DNA of 64,000 bases, from NCBI GenBank assembly GCA_902787715.1, contig CADAHQ010000007.1, forward strand, positions 63,295 through 127,294. The letters are read 5' to 3'. The number at the start of each line of letters is the position of its first letter. Position 1 is the stretch's first letter. The notes under the pieces were generated by a model. The model searched no databases. It saw nothing but the letters and a program-made list of their open reading frames with translations, and was not told the origin of the DNA. The position numbers and the translations under genes were made by a program. This document shows positions 25,074 through 32,719 of this stretch, one piece after another. The DNA is from an uncultured Lachnospiraceae bacterium (GTDB lineage: Bacteria > Bacillota > Clostridia > Lachnospirales > Lachnospiraceae).

Positions 25074-26577
25074 AAAGACGAAAAAAAGATCGTTTCGATT
25101 CAAACTGTGGATGTATTTTGCGCTGTTTACGGCGTTTGTATTTCTGCTGCTATGGCTTTTGCAAACCGTGTTCCTGCAGGGCTTTTACAACAGCATGATC
25201 ATCCGGAACACGAAGAAGGCCGCTGACCGGATCGCCGAGAAAAGCAACGCCTCGGACGTTGGCGAAACGCTTCTTCGAACCGCCAGGGAGAATTCGCTCC
25301 TACTCTTCGTCGTGGACGAGAGCGGGACTTTGCTAAACAGTGCGGACGAGTTCCGCAACGAGCGAGACCGCTTCCGCGAAGGTCCCGGCCGCAGACCGGA
25401 CGGCGACATGCCAAAGGATGACTTCCCCGCAGAGGATGACACCCCGCGCGAAGGAAACCGCAATCACGGGCCTGACTGGCAGGGTCGCGACATTCCGCTC
25501 AACTATCAAAGCGTGATTGAGGAAACGCTTGCAAGCGAAAGCGGAACCGCCGAATACCGCGAGGAAGGGCTCTTCATCTACGGACGCACCATCGAGTACT
25601 ACGGCCATTCCGGCACGGCAGTGCTCCTTGCAATCACGACGATTGATGCTGTCGGCTCCTCGGTCCATATCATCCGCGTGCAACTTCTCTGGGTGACCGT
25701 TGTTTCTCTCCTGCTCAGTTTCGTGCTCTCCTGGTTTTTGGCCCGCAAATTCGCCGGCCCTGTCGGCCGTCTCTCCGAGAAAGCAAAGAAGCTCGGCGAG
25801 AGCGACTATTCCGAAGAATACCCGCAGGGCTTCTGCACCGAGCTGGACAACCTAAGCGACACTTTGGACCGAACCAACGAGAAGCTGGTGGTTTCGAAGA
25901 ATTTTCAAAACGAGCTTCTGGCAAATGTTTCCCATGACCTGCGCACGCCGCTTACGATGATCAAGGGCTACGCCGAGATGATCACCGATATTTCTCTTGA
26001 CGACCGCGACCAATGCCGCGACGACATGAAGGTCATCGTCAAGGAGTCCGACCGACTGACGGCTTTGGTCAATGAAATTCTAACATATTCCGAGCTTCAG
26101 AACGCGGATAAGCTGGATGATTCTACAGCTGTAGACCTTAGCAGCCTTGCACACTCCGCCGTGGAAAGCTTCGCCACTCTCGGAAAGGCCGAGGGCATCA
26201 CCGTGGAGACCGAAATCGACAATGACGTTTTGGTTTCCGGCAGCCGGAGCCACCTCGAGCGAGCGCTTTACAACCTCATGGACAACGCCGTGCGTCACAC
26301 CGGCGAAAGCAAGACCATCCGCGTTTCGCTGCACGCACGTGACGGCTTCGCGGTTCTCTCCGTCACCGATTTCGGCGCCGGAATCCCCGAGGAGGAGCTT
26401 CCCCACATCTGGGACCGCTACTACACTGCACGGCAACAGAAAGGCAAAGGCGTTTCCGGTCTCGGCCTCGCCATCGTCAAGCAGATTGTCAACATGCACC
26501 GCGGCCGTTGCGAGGTTGTTTCCGAGCAGGGCAAGGGCAGCACCTTCTCCGTGCTGTTACCGCTACTGTCCGAGTAA
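25063..26577 (+). CDS. Sensor histidine kinase (TTG start)
   Basis: The 504-residue kinase starts at a TTG inside the end of the regulator gene, with AGGGG upstream. TM1 (about 14-38) and TM2 (about 205-227) bracket an extracytoplasmic domain that contains an acidic/Arg/Gly/Pro-rich stretch (about 100-142). A HAMP-like linker is followed by HisKA with His291 (SHDLRTPL), then the HATPase domain (N box NLMDNAVRHTG, G boxes DFGAGIP and GLGLAIV). The signal is unknown; the neighbouring polysaccharide-binding lipoprotein suggests a cell-surface cue. Confidence 0.94.
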   Translation: MKAEKTKKRSFRFKLWMYFALFTAFVFLLLWLLQTVFLQGFYNSMIIRNTKKAADRIAEKSNASDVGETLLRTARENSLLLFVVDESGTLLNSADEFRNERDRFREGPGRRPDGDMPKDDFPAEDDTPREGNRNHGPDWQGRDIPLNYQSVIEETLASESGTAEYREEGLFIYGRTIEYYGHSGTAVLLAITTIDAVGSSVHIIRVQLLWVTVVSLLLSFVLSWFLARKFAGPVGRLSEKAKKLGESDYSEEYPQGFCTELDNLSDTLDRTNEKLVVSKNFQNELLANVSHDLRTPLTMIKGYAEMITDISLDDRDQCRDDMKVIVKESDRLTALVNEILTYSELQNADKLDDSTAVDLSSLAHSAVESFATLGKAEGITVETEIDNDVLVSGSRSHLERALYNLMDNAVRHTGESKTIRVSLHARDGFAVLSVTDFGAGIPEEELPHIWDRYYTARQQKGKGVSGLGLAIVKQIVNMHRGRCEVVSEQGKGSTFSVLLPLLSE

Positions 26578-26669
26578 TAAGCTTCCGGCCGGAAAAGGCG
26601 CTGTTCTTCCCGCGAAGGAGCGACGCTTCCGACCGCAAATCTTTCATCGTCGAACAAAGAGGGAAACTT

Positions 26670-26706
26670 TACGGCCCGGTGACCAAAAAACGGTCGCCGG
26701 GCCGTA
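26670..26706 (-). repeat. Hairpin repeat element (ACGGCCCGG arms)
   Basis: TACGGCCCGGTGACC (26670-26684) pairs with GGTCGCCGGGCCGTA (26692-26706) around an A-rich loop. It is the same stem family as 27043-27085. Confidence 0.7.
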
Positions 26707-26760
26707 GTGCTGTCAAAGAGATATGTTATCTTACCTCATTTCAGCGTTCTGCAGACAATC

Positions 26761-26814
26761 GACTACGGCCCGGAAACGTTGAACCGAACTCCGGGCCGTA
26801 GTCCTTACCTGTCT
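26761..26814 (-). repeat. Hairpin with AGACAGGTA box, minus orientation
   Basis: GACTACGGCCCGGA (26761-26774) pairs perfectly with TCCGGGCCGTAGTC (26790-26803). On the minus strand the stem is preceded by AGACAGGTAAGG (26814-26803), the box seen in the other copies. Confidence 0.7.
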
Positions 26815-26856
26815 TGTCTTGATTTGACCTCATTCCGAAGTCTTAAATCCAGGTCC

Positions 26857-26896
26857 TTACGGCCTGAGGCCGTGAAATCGTCCTTCCAGCCGTAAG
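26857..26896 (+). repeat. Degenerate hairpin repeat element
   Basis: CTTACGGC and GCCGTAAG arms enclose 24 bases and are followed by CAAGT. This is the flank order of the family, with a decayed box (CCAGGTCC) upstream. Confidence 0.45.
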
Positions 26897-26938
26897 CAAG
26901 TCGCCTTTTCAAGCGGGAAAGCAAGTGCCCCGACCTGT

Positions 26939-26989
26939 AGACAGGTACAATTACGGCCTACACACAAAAATATGCACCACAGGCCGTAA
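26939..26989 (+). repeat. AGACAGGTACA-hairpin repeat, copy 3
   Basis: AGACAGGTACAATTACGG (26939-26956) opens a TTACGGCCT/AGGCCGTAA stem (26951-26959 with 26981-26989) and is followed by GC. Confidence 0.65.
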
Positions 26990-27032
26990 GCATCCTCAGT
27001 TTTACGCCAACAACAAGGTAACCTTGTTGAAT

Positions 27033-27085
27033 AGACAGGTACAGTTACGGCCCGGCGACCGTTTTTCGGTCGCCGGGCCGTAACT
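27033..27085 (+). repeat. AGACAGGTACA-hairpin repeat, copy 4
   Basis: AGACAGGTACAGTTACGG (27033-27050) opens a perfect 19-bp stem (27043-27061 with 27067-27085) around TTTTT. It is the best preserved member. A small perfect CAACAAGG/CCTTGTTG hairpin lies just before it (27011-27029). Confidence 0.75.
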
Positions 27086-27174
27086 ACAAAAAAAACAAAG
27101 TCAAATCCAAATTGGGGGACACCCGCAAAGCCAACCGCCCTTGCGTTCCCTTCCGAAAGCACCTCCGCTTCCCT

Positions 27175-28329
27175 CTACTCCTGCCCTGCGAACACGGACG
27201 TCTGCAGCATCTCCATATCGACACCTGCGCTGCGGACGCTGTCAGCGGTTCCGCAAGCCCCATGGCGCCCATAGTACATCATATCAAAGTACGGCAGGAA
27301 CAGTTCGGCGTCCTCCGCCAAAACCGCATGGCCTTCGCGGTGGAAATGCATCGCAATCCGGTCGCCGAGTCCTGCGGCTGTATAGGCCTCCATAGCCTTC
27401 TTGCAGCACTCCCACATGGACGGGGCGTTGACCCAGTCCTCGCTCATGCAGGCGGCAATTACGAAGTAACAACGGTTTGGTGCCATGGCGAGAACCGGCA
27501 GCCACTCCTGGTCGTAAGGGAATTCCGCGGGCGTCTTGTAGGAAAGAAATTTGTCATTGAACCATCCGCGCTCTGCGTCGGACTGCAGACAGCTGAGGGG
27601 CTCATTTTGCGAGTAGGTGTAGGCTTCCGGACCGCCGACGGCGGTAAGATCGTAGGTCTTGCCTTCCGAGAAATAGTTGTACAGCGCAAGTCCGCCGGCA
27701 CCCGAACACGCCGGGATGGTCATGAAGAATCGCTTTTCAAAGGCGCCGCAGACCGCTGCCGACTTTCCGCAGCGGGACACGCCCGTGACCATGGATGCGT
27801 CGGCATCCAACCGGAATTCCGAAGCCAGTCCGCCGTACACGGCGTCCAGAATCTTCGAGGCGCCCCAGGCCCAGCCCATGAGCACGCCGGTCTGCTCCGC
27901 AGGGTCTTCCCCGTACGGATAGATGTCATAGAAATTGCCCTTGCGCTCCGTGTTGTCCGAAGCCATGGCAAAGCAGTTGAAAACCAAAATCGCAACGCCG
28001 CGGGAAAGGATTTCCTTCTGCGGGAGCAGCGGGTGCAGCGCCACGATAAAAGGCGACCCCTTCGGATAATTTCGCTCCCGGTCTTCCGCACTCGGCAGGT
28101 ATGCATGAATGACGAACTCCGTCGATCTTCCGTCCTTCTCCACGCGAATCTTCACAAGCTCCCCGCCGATGATGGCGAAAGGATTGCGCGGCTTGTCGGC
28201 CGCTGCAGCCTCCTCCGGGTCCGGTCCGAGCAGCTCGTAGCTGACGGTCTCCCCGTCGCGCCACCGCCCGTACATCTCGGTCTCGTAGTAGCTTCTGACT
28301 TCGTCAATCTTCGTAAGATCCCAACTCAT
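27175..28329 (-). CDS. CE15-like (glucuronoyl esterase-like) alpha/beta hydrolase
   Basis: The start is set at the ATG at 28329, 8 bases after AGGGG. The 384-residue protein has no signal peptide. The nucleophile elbow GVSRCGKSA (Ser185) matches the G-x-S-R-x-G-K pattern typical of carbohydrate esterase family 15, and HFHREGHAVLAED near residue 340 supplies the likely catalytic His. CE15 enzymes cleave glucuronoyl esters between xylan and lignin. Here the enzyme would be cytosolic, so it may act on imported fragments or belong to a related esterase family. Confidence 0.75.
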   Translation of the reverse strand: MSWDLTKIDEVRSYYETEMYGRWRDGETVSYELLGPDPEEAAAADKPRNPFAIIGGELVKIRVEKDGRSTEFVIHAYLPSAEDRERNYPKGSPFIVALHPLLPQKEILSRGVAILVFNCFAMASDNTERKGNFYDIYPYGEDPAEQTGVLMGWAWGASKILDAVYGGLASEFRLDADASMVTGVSRCGKSAAVCGAFEKRFFMTIPACSGAGGLALYNYFSEGKTYDLTAVGGPEAYTYSQNEPLSCLQSDAERGWFNDKFLSYKTPAEFPYDQEWLPVLAMAPNRCYFVIAACMSEDWVNAPSMWECCKKAMEAYTAAGLGDRIAMHFHREGHAVLAEDAELFLPYFDMMYYGRHGACGTADSVRSAGVDMEMLQTSVFAGQE

Positions 28330-28350
28330 GTGTATCACCCCTTATTATCA

Positions 28351-28378
28351 AAATGCCGGTGAGCCGAAGCCCACCGGC
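28351..28378 (-). terminator. Intrinsic terminator after gltA/nfnB
   Basis: GCCGGTG (28355-28361) pairs with CACCGGC (28372-28378), followed on the minus strand by ATTTTG. Confidence 0.6.
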
Positions 28379-28433
28379 TGTTTCTTATGTTTCGCTTTCG
28401 CGGCCGCAGGTTCGCCTGAATCCAAGCCGCGCA

Positions 28434-29843
28434 TCAACCCTTGCCAAGCGCCCGGTCAATCGCCGCTGCCGCGGTTTTGCCTGCGCCCATGGCGCTGATA
28501 ACCGTCGCAGCTCCCGTAACCGCATCGCCGCCGGCGTATACGCCCGCGCGGGACGTAAGGCCTTCCTCATTGACGATGATACCGCCCTTCCGGTTGACCT
28601 CAAGGCCTTCCGTGGTGGACTTGATCAAAGGATTCGGGCTTGTGCCGATGGCCATGACCACGGTGTCCACATGCAGCTCGAATTCGCTGTCCGGAATCTC
28701 CACCGGGCGGCGTCTTCCGCCGGCATCAGGCTCCCCGAGCTCCATGCGGACGCAGCGGATGCCCGTTACGAAGCCGTTTCGCTCATCCCGAGGGTCGTCC
28801 GGATTGCGGAAACCGAGAATCTCCACCGGATTGCAAAGAAGATGGAATTCAATGCCCTCTTCTTCGGCGTGCTCCACTTCCTCGCGGCGGGCGGGAAGCT
28901 CCTCCATGGATCGGCGGTACACAATGTACACCTTCTCCGCACCGAGGCGCAAAGCCGTGCGGGCAGCGTCCATCGCAACGTTTCCGCCGCCGACAACCGC
29001 CACGTAACCGCCCTGCATAATCGGCGTGCTGGAATCCTCGCGGTACGCCTTCATCAGGTTGCTTCTGGTGAGGAATTCGTTGGCCGAGTACACGCCCTTC
29101 AGGGACTCGCCCGGGATATTCATAAAGTTCGGGAGACCGGCACCGGAGCCGACAAATACAGCCTCGTATCCCATCTCAAACAGCTCGTCGATGGTCAAGG
29201 TCTTGCCGATGATAACATTCGTTTCGAATTTAACCCCCAAAGCCTTCAGGGAGTCCACTTCCTTCGCCACAATGGACTTCGGAAGACGGAACTCGGGAAT
29301 GCCGTAAACCAGCACTCCGCCCGGGGTATGTAATGCCTCATAAACCGTCACCGCATAGCCCTTCTTCGCAAGGTCGCCGGCGCAGGTGAGGCCGGAGGGG
29401 CCGGAACCCACGATGGCCACGCGGTGGCCGTTGGAGGCAGGCGCCTTCGGAAGCTCGGTTGCATTGGCGTTGTGGAAGTCCGCAACGAATCGCTCCAGGC
29501 GGCCGATGCCGACGGGCTCAAAGCGGATGCCCAGGGTGCATTTGCTTTCGCACTGCGTCTCCTGGGGGCACACGCGGCCGCAAACGGCAGGCAACGAGGA
29601 CGTCTGCTGAATGATCTGATAAGCGTCCTCGAAATTGCCCTTCGCGATCTGCGCGATGAAATCCGGAATATTCACATTCACGGGGCAGCCGCTAACGCAG
29701 GGGCGGTTCTTGCAGTTCAAGCACCGCTTCGCCTCCTCCACCGCAATCTCCGCTGTGTAGCCGAGGGCCACCTCGTCAAAATTGCGCGCGCGGACTTCGG
29801 GGTCCTGCGTGGGCATCGCATGCTTCTTCGGATCGATAGCCAT
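28434..29843 (-). CDS. gltA: NfnB/GltA-type NADPH-dependent flavoprotein subunit
   Basis: The start is the ATG at 29843 with GGAGG 7 bases upstream. The 469-residue protein has two N-terminal Cys clusters for [4Fe-4S] centres (CLNCKNRPCVSGCPV and CGRVCPQETQCESKC). FAD- and NAD(P)-binding folds follow (VAIVGSGPSGLTCAGDLA, VAVVGGGNVAMDAARTALRLG, AGGDAV). It is annotated as glutamate synthase small chain in many genomes. Beside the ferredoxin-NADP reductase-like gene it more likely forms NfnAB, which bifurcates electrons between NADH, ferredoxin and NADPH. No glutamate synthase large subunit is present. Confidence 0.92.
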   Translation of the reverse strand: MAIDPKKHAMPTQDPEVRARNFDEVALGYTAEIAVEEAKRCLNCKNRPCVSGCPVNVNIPDFIAQIAKGNFEDAYQIIQQTSSLPAVCGRVCPQETQCESKCTLGIRFEPVGIGRLERFVADFHNANATELPKAPASNGHRVAIVGSGPSGLTCAGDLAKKGYAVTVYEALHTPGGVLVYGIPEFRLPKSIVAKEVDSLKALGVKFETNVIIGKTLTIDELFEMGYEAVFVGSGAGLPNFMNIPGESLKGVYSANEFLTRSNLMKAYREDSSTPIMQGGYVAVVGGGNVAMDAARTALRLGAEKVYIVYRRSMEELPARREEVEHAEEEGIEFHLLCNPVEILGFRNPDDPRDERNGFVTGIRCVRMELGEPDAGGRRRPVEIPDSEFELHVDTVVMAIGTSPNPLIKSTTEGLEVNRKGGIIVNEEGLTSRAGVYAGGDAVTGAATVISAMGAGKTAAAAIDRALGKG

Positions 29844-29845
29844 AC

Positions 29846-30709
29846 TCACACCTCCCCTTCCGCCTGACGATAGAGGTTGCAGACCTCCTCGTGGGCGCGT
29901 CGTTCAAAACCGAAATACATTCTGCCGCGGGACATCGCCTCGTCGAAATCGATCTCGTAGCCGTTGAAATCCGGGCCGTCCACGCACGCAAAGCGCGTCT
30001 CGCGGGAGCCGTCCTCCTTCACGAGGGAAATCCGGCAGCCGCCGCACATGCCCGTGCCGTCAATCATAATCGGATTCATGGAAACTGTCACCGGCACGCC
30101 GTAGGGCTTCGCGGTCAGCGTCACAAACTTCATCATAATCAGGGGCCCGATGGTGATGATCATATCAAACCGCTCACCCGCGTCCAGCATCTCCTTCAAA
30201 GGCACCGTCACGTTGCCGTGGCGCGCGTACGAGCCGTCGTCGGTCATGACGATCAGCCGGTCGGAGCACGCGGCAAATTCATCCTCCAGAATCAACAGAT
30301 CCTTATTCCGGAAGCCGATGATGCTTGTCACCTCCGCGCCCAAGCGGTGGAACTCCTGCGCAACCGGCATCGCGATGGCGCAGCCGACGCCGCCGCCCAC
30401 GATGCACAACTTGCGGATTCCTTCGGTCTCCGTAGCTCTTCCCAGAGGCCCCGCAAAATCCTGAATGGACTCGCCTTCCTCCTTGTGGTTCAGCTTCTCC
30501 GTCGTGGCACCCACAATCTGGAAGATAATCTTCACTGTGCCTTCTTCAGCATTCACGCCCGCCACCGTCAGCGGAATACGCTCGCCGTCCTCATCGACGC
30601 GCAGGATGATGAACTGCCCGGGTCTCGCCTTGCGAGCCACCAGGGGCGCCTCAATCTCCATCTGCGTAACTGTCGGATTCAGGCTCTTCTTACGAACAAT
30701 CCGATACAT
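29846..30709 (-). CDS. nfnA: NfnA-type ferredoxin-NADP reductase subunit
   Basis: A 287-residue protein of the dihydroorotate dehydrogenase electron-transfer/ferredoxin reductase type: FAD-binding RPGQFIILRVDEDGERIPLT, NAD-binding CIVGGGVGCAIAMPVAQ, and a C-terminal Cys set (MCGGCRISL...FACVDGPDF) for a [2Fe-2S] cluster. It is two bases upstream of gltA/nfnB and certainly co-transcribed. The pair would balance cytosolic NADH, NADPH and ferredoxin. Confidence 0.9.
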   Translation of the reverse strand: MYRIVRKKSLNPTVTQMEIEAPLVARKARPGQFIILRVDEDGERIPLTVAGVNAEEGTVKIIFQIVGATTEKLNHKEEGESIQDFAGPLGRATETEGIRKLCIVGGGVGCAIAMPVAQEFHRLGAEVTSIIGFRNKDLLILEDEFAACSDRLIVMTDDGSYARHGNVTVPLKEMLDAGERFDMIITIGPLIMMKFVTLTAKPYGVPVTVSMNPIMIDGTGMCGGCRISLVKEDGSRETRFACVDGPDFNGYEIDFDEAMSRGRMYFGFERRAHEEVCNLYRQAEGEV

Positions 30710-30736
30710 ACCTTTTCTACCTCATTCTTCTGCGTG

Positions 30737-30767
30737 TAACGGCGCCGTTCGTAAGGCGGCGCCGTTA
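30737..30767 (-). other. Perfect 11-bp hairpin at the 5' end of the nfnAB transcript
   Basis: TAACGGCGCCG pairs with CGGCGCCGTTA. The predicted +1 from the promoter at 30774-30802 falls at about 30767, the first base of the stem. A 5'-terminal hairpin often stabilises mRNA. Confidence 0.5.
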
Positions 30768-30773
30768 GGTGTT

Positions 30774-30802
30774 ATTTTACCATCAAACGATGGGTTTTTC
30801 AA
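30774..30802 (-). promoter_or_regulatory. Promoter of nfnA-gltA operon
   Basis: -35 TTGAAA (30802-30797), 17-bp spacer, -10 TAAAAT (30779-30774) on the minus strand. Confidence 0.72.
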
Positions 30803-30882
30803 TCGTTATCATTGGGAATGTAATACCGCTCCCACACAAAATTGTTCCGAACCACTGTTTCGATTTCATTTCAAAACTCTCC

Positions 30883-31332
30883 CTATTTCGCAAGATAATA
30901 CAAGAAAAAAGCGAGCACAACCCCGATGCAAACCAGGTACCACACCAGCGCAAAGGGCTCCTTCCCCTCCGGCTCATTTAACAGCACGCGCTGTCTGTCA
31001 AAGTCGGCATTGTACGTGGTAACGCCGAGCTGCTCCAGTTTCTTCTTGGCGTCGAGGGCCTCGACAGACGCCTTAAAAAGCATCACTTCACCCTCGCCGA
31101 TCATCCCCGCAAGCTTCGCATCCAACACGGCAAATGCCGCCTCCACCACCAAAATGATTCCCCACAGAATCAAATGGAGCTTCCTTCCGTCATTTGACGT
31201 AAGCCAGTTGGCTACGATTCCCACAAGAATCATACCAACGGCAATCCATTGAATTCTTGTTCTCTGCGCCCTCCAGTTATATATCGTTGTCTCCATTCCG
31301 GACAGCGCCAGTTCCTCCTGCATCATGCTCAT
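30883..31332 (-). CDS. Small membrane protein of unknown function
   Basis: The 149-residue protein starts after GGGGGTGATGGT. Hydrophobic segments are at about 28-45, 53-75 and 128-147; a hydrophilic Lys/Glu-rich loop (about 78-122) separates the last two. No family is recognised. It follows the patatin gene with a 122-base gap and may be co-transcribed with it. Confidence 0.7.
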   Translation of the reverse strand: MSMMQEELALSGMETTIYNWRAQRTRIQWIAVGMILVGIVANWLTSNDGRKLHLILWGIILVVEAAFAVLDAKLAGMIGEGEVMLFKASVEALDAKKKLEQLGVTTYNADFDRQRVLLNEPEGKEPFALVWYLVCIGVVLAFFLYYLAK

Positions 31333-31454
31333 ACCATCACCCCCGTTAATTCTGTTTCAGACGCACCGCGTGACATTCCGTCAGCATCCGCTATGCGGCC
31401 ATCCGCCTGTACCAGGCCTATTCTTCTCGCGCAAGAACGTCCGCCTGTATCAAC

Positions 31455-32309
31455 CTACTCTCTTGCAAGAAACGCCCGCACCTGCGCAAGCGTGCGCTCG
31501 CCGACCTCTCGGCCGTGGTTGTAGACGCGCATCAACTCTTCCTCGCGCTTCTCCAGGTTGTCGATAGCAAGCGGCGCATCCGGCTGAAGCACCAACGCCG
31601 CCCCTGCAGCCGCGCGCTCCGCGACATACGCGGTCTCGCGATTATACATGAGATGCCGGTTCTCCATGGCTTCCACCGCCTTCGGATACTTGCGTAAAGC
31701 CACGCGAATCAGCGGAAGCATCGAATTTTTCTCCTTCACAAAGCCTGCCGGCTGCGTGAGAATCACGATATTTCGGTCGTACCCGCGCCCCTCCATAAAA
31801 TGCAGCGGAATCGAATCCGCAATTCCGCCGTCCAAAAGCTTGTACGGCCCAATCTTCACAATCTTTGAGACAATCGGCAGCGATGCCGAAGCGCGAATCC
31901 ACATCATATCGCTCTCCCCGCAGTCGTGCAGACGTTTAAACATCGCTCTGCCGGTCTCCAAGTTTGTGACCGCAGCGTAGAACTCCATGGGATTGGCCGC
32001 GAAAGCCTCCTTGTCAAATACATCCAGCTCCTCCGGAAGTGTCTTATAGCAGAATTCCGCGCCGAAGATGTCGCCGGTGAGAAGCCATGAGCGATAGCTC
32101 TTGTAATGCCAGTCCGCCGCGTAGCGCACGTTGTAGCGAATGCCTCGTCCAATCTGCCCTGACTTAAAATTGCATCCGAATGCGGCTCCTGCGCTCACGC
32201 CTACCATCCCATCAAAAGCGATATCGCCCTGCTCCATCCAGACATCCAAAATGCCCATGGAAAAGAGCCCGCGCATACCGCCGCCTTCCAAAACCAGTCC
32301 GTGTTTCAT
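31455..32309 (-). CDS. Patatin-like phospholipase
   Basis: The start is the ATG at 32309, behind GGGGGAG; the frame to 32405 has no ribosome site. The 284-residue protein shows the full patatin signature: oxyanion loop LEGGGMRG (7-14), nucleophile Ser39 in GVSAG and the Asp160 of the DGG dyad. It has no signal peptide, like the YlbK/RssA group of cytosolic serine lipid hydrolases that act on membrane lipids or acyl esters. Confidence 0.93.
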   Translation of the reverse strand: MKHGLVLEGGGMRGLFSMGILDVWMEQGDIAFDGMVGVSAGAAFGCNFKSGQIGRGIRYNVRYAADWHYKSYRSWLLTGDIFGAEFCYKTLPEELDVFDKEAFAANPMEFYAAVTNLETGRAMFKRLHDCGESDMMWIRASASLPIVSKIVKIGPYKLLDGGIADSIPLHFMEGRGYDRNIVILTQPAGFVKEKNSMLPLIRVALRKYPKAVEAMENRHLMYNRETAYVAERAAAGAALVLQPDAPLAIDNLEKREEELMRVYNHGREVGERTLAQVRAFLARE

Positions 32310-32458
32310 CGTTGTCTCCCCCTTTCCGATCGGTTCGCATCTTTCCATGAATTTCTGCGCCCAATCTACACATATCACCGGACAGTATACCATAAAATAG
32401 CACATTTCGAAAGTATGTTTCGGAAATCAACACTGGGGAAAGCATCTGGCTGGGTTTT

Positions 32459-32505
32459 ATGCTTCCGGCTGGCTGGATTCATGCTTCCGGCTAACTGGAT
32501 TTCAT
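32459..32505. repeat. 23-bp tandem repeat, two copies
   Basis: ATGCTTCCGGCTRRCTGGAT occurs at 32459 and again 23 bases later. A decayed third copy (TCTGGCTGGGTTTT) lies just before. Confidence 0.65.
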
Positions 32506-32510
32506 TTTAG

Positions 32511-32575
32511 CGTGGCGATTTCAGGCTTTTCACCTCAAGTTTCCGTGGCGATTTCAGACTATTCACCTCAAGTTT
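32511..32575 (-). repeat. 33-bp direct repeat, two copies, overlapping the hairpin family
   Basis: CGTGGCGATTTCAG with CACCTCAAGTTT starts at 32511 and 32544. On the minus strand 32590-32552 reads ACGGACTAA...TAGTCTGAAA, matching the hairpin part of the repeat at 19244-19286. Confidence 0.6.
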
Positions 32576-32641
32576 CACCATTAGTCCGTATAGGGCACCC
32601 CATACAATTAGAAAACGAGGTCACCATTTTGTGCATAATTT

Positions 32642-32682
32642 AAAAAATCAGGACTAACGGAAAACTCCGATGTCCTGATTTT
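32642..32682 (-). terminator. Intrinsic terminator of the RR-ABC-LRR-HK operon
   Basis: AAAATCAGGAC (minus, from 32682) pairs with GTCCTGATTTT (to 32644), extending into a T run on the minus strand. It lies 38 bases after the kinase stop. Confidence 0.75.
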
Positions 32683-32719
32683 AAGTCCGAAATCAATTAT
32701 TCGGCGCCCGCGCCTCCGC

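Larger units (their letters stand above)
26578..27174. other. Convergent intergenic region dense in hairpin repeats
   Basis: There is no supported gene in these 597 bases between the kinase and the CE15-like gene, which converge here. At least five hairpins with ACGGCC...GGCCGT arms lie here, with three copies of the AGACAGGTA box. The individual elements are listed separately. None has a clear T run on its exit side. Confidence 0.7.
32310..32719. other. Intergenic interval with short tandem repeats and terminator
   Basis: No gene is supported. It contains a 23-bp-period repeat (32459-32505), a 33-bp-period repeat (32511-32575) and a terminator hairpin (32642-32682). Confidence 0.6.

Noticed and set aside
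28434-29843. Glutamate synthase small subunit function
   Set aside because: There is no large subunit gene, and the partner is the NfnA-type reductase; NfnB is the better reading, although the usual gene name is kept.
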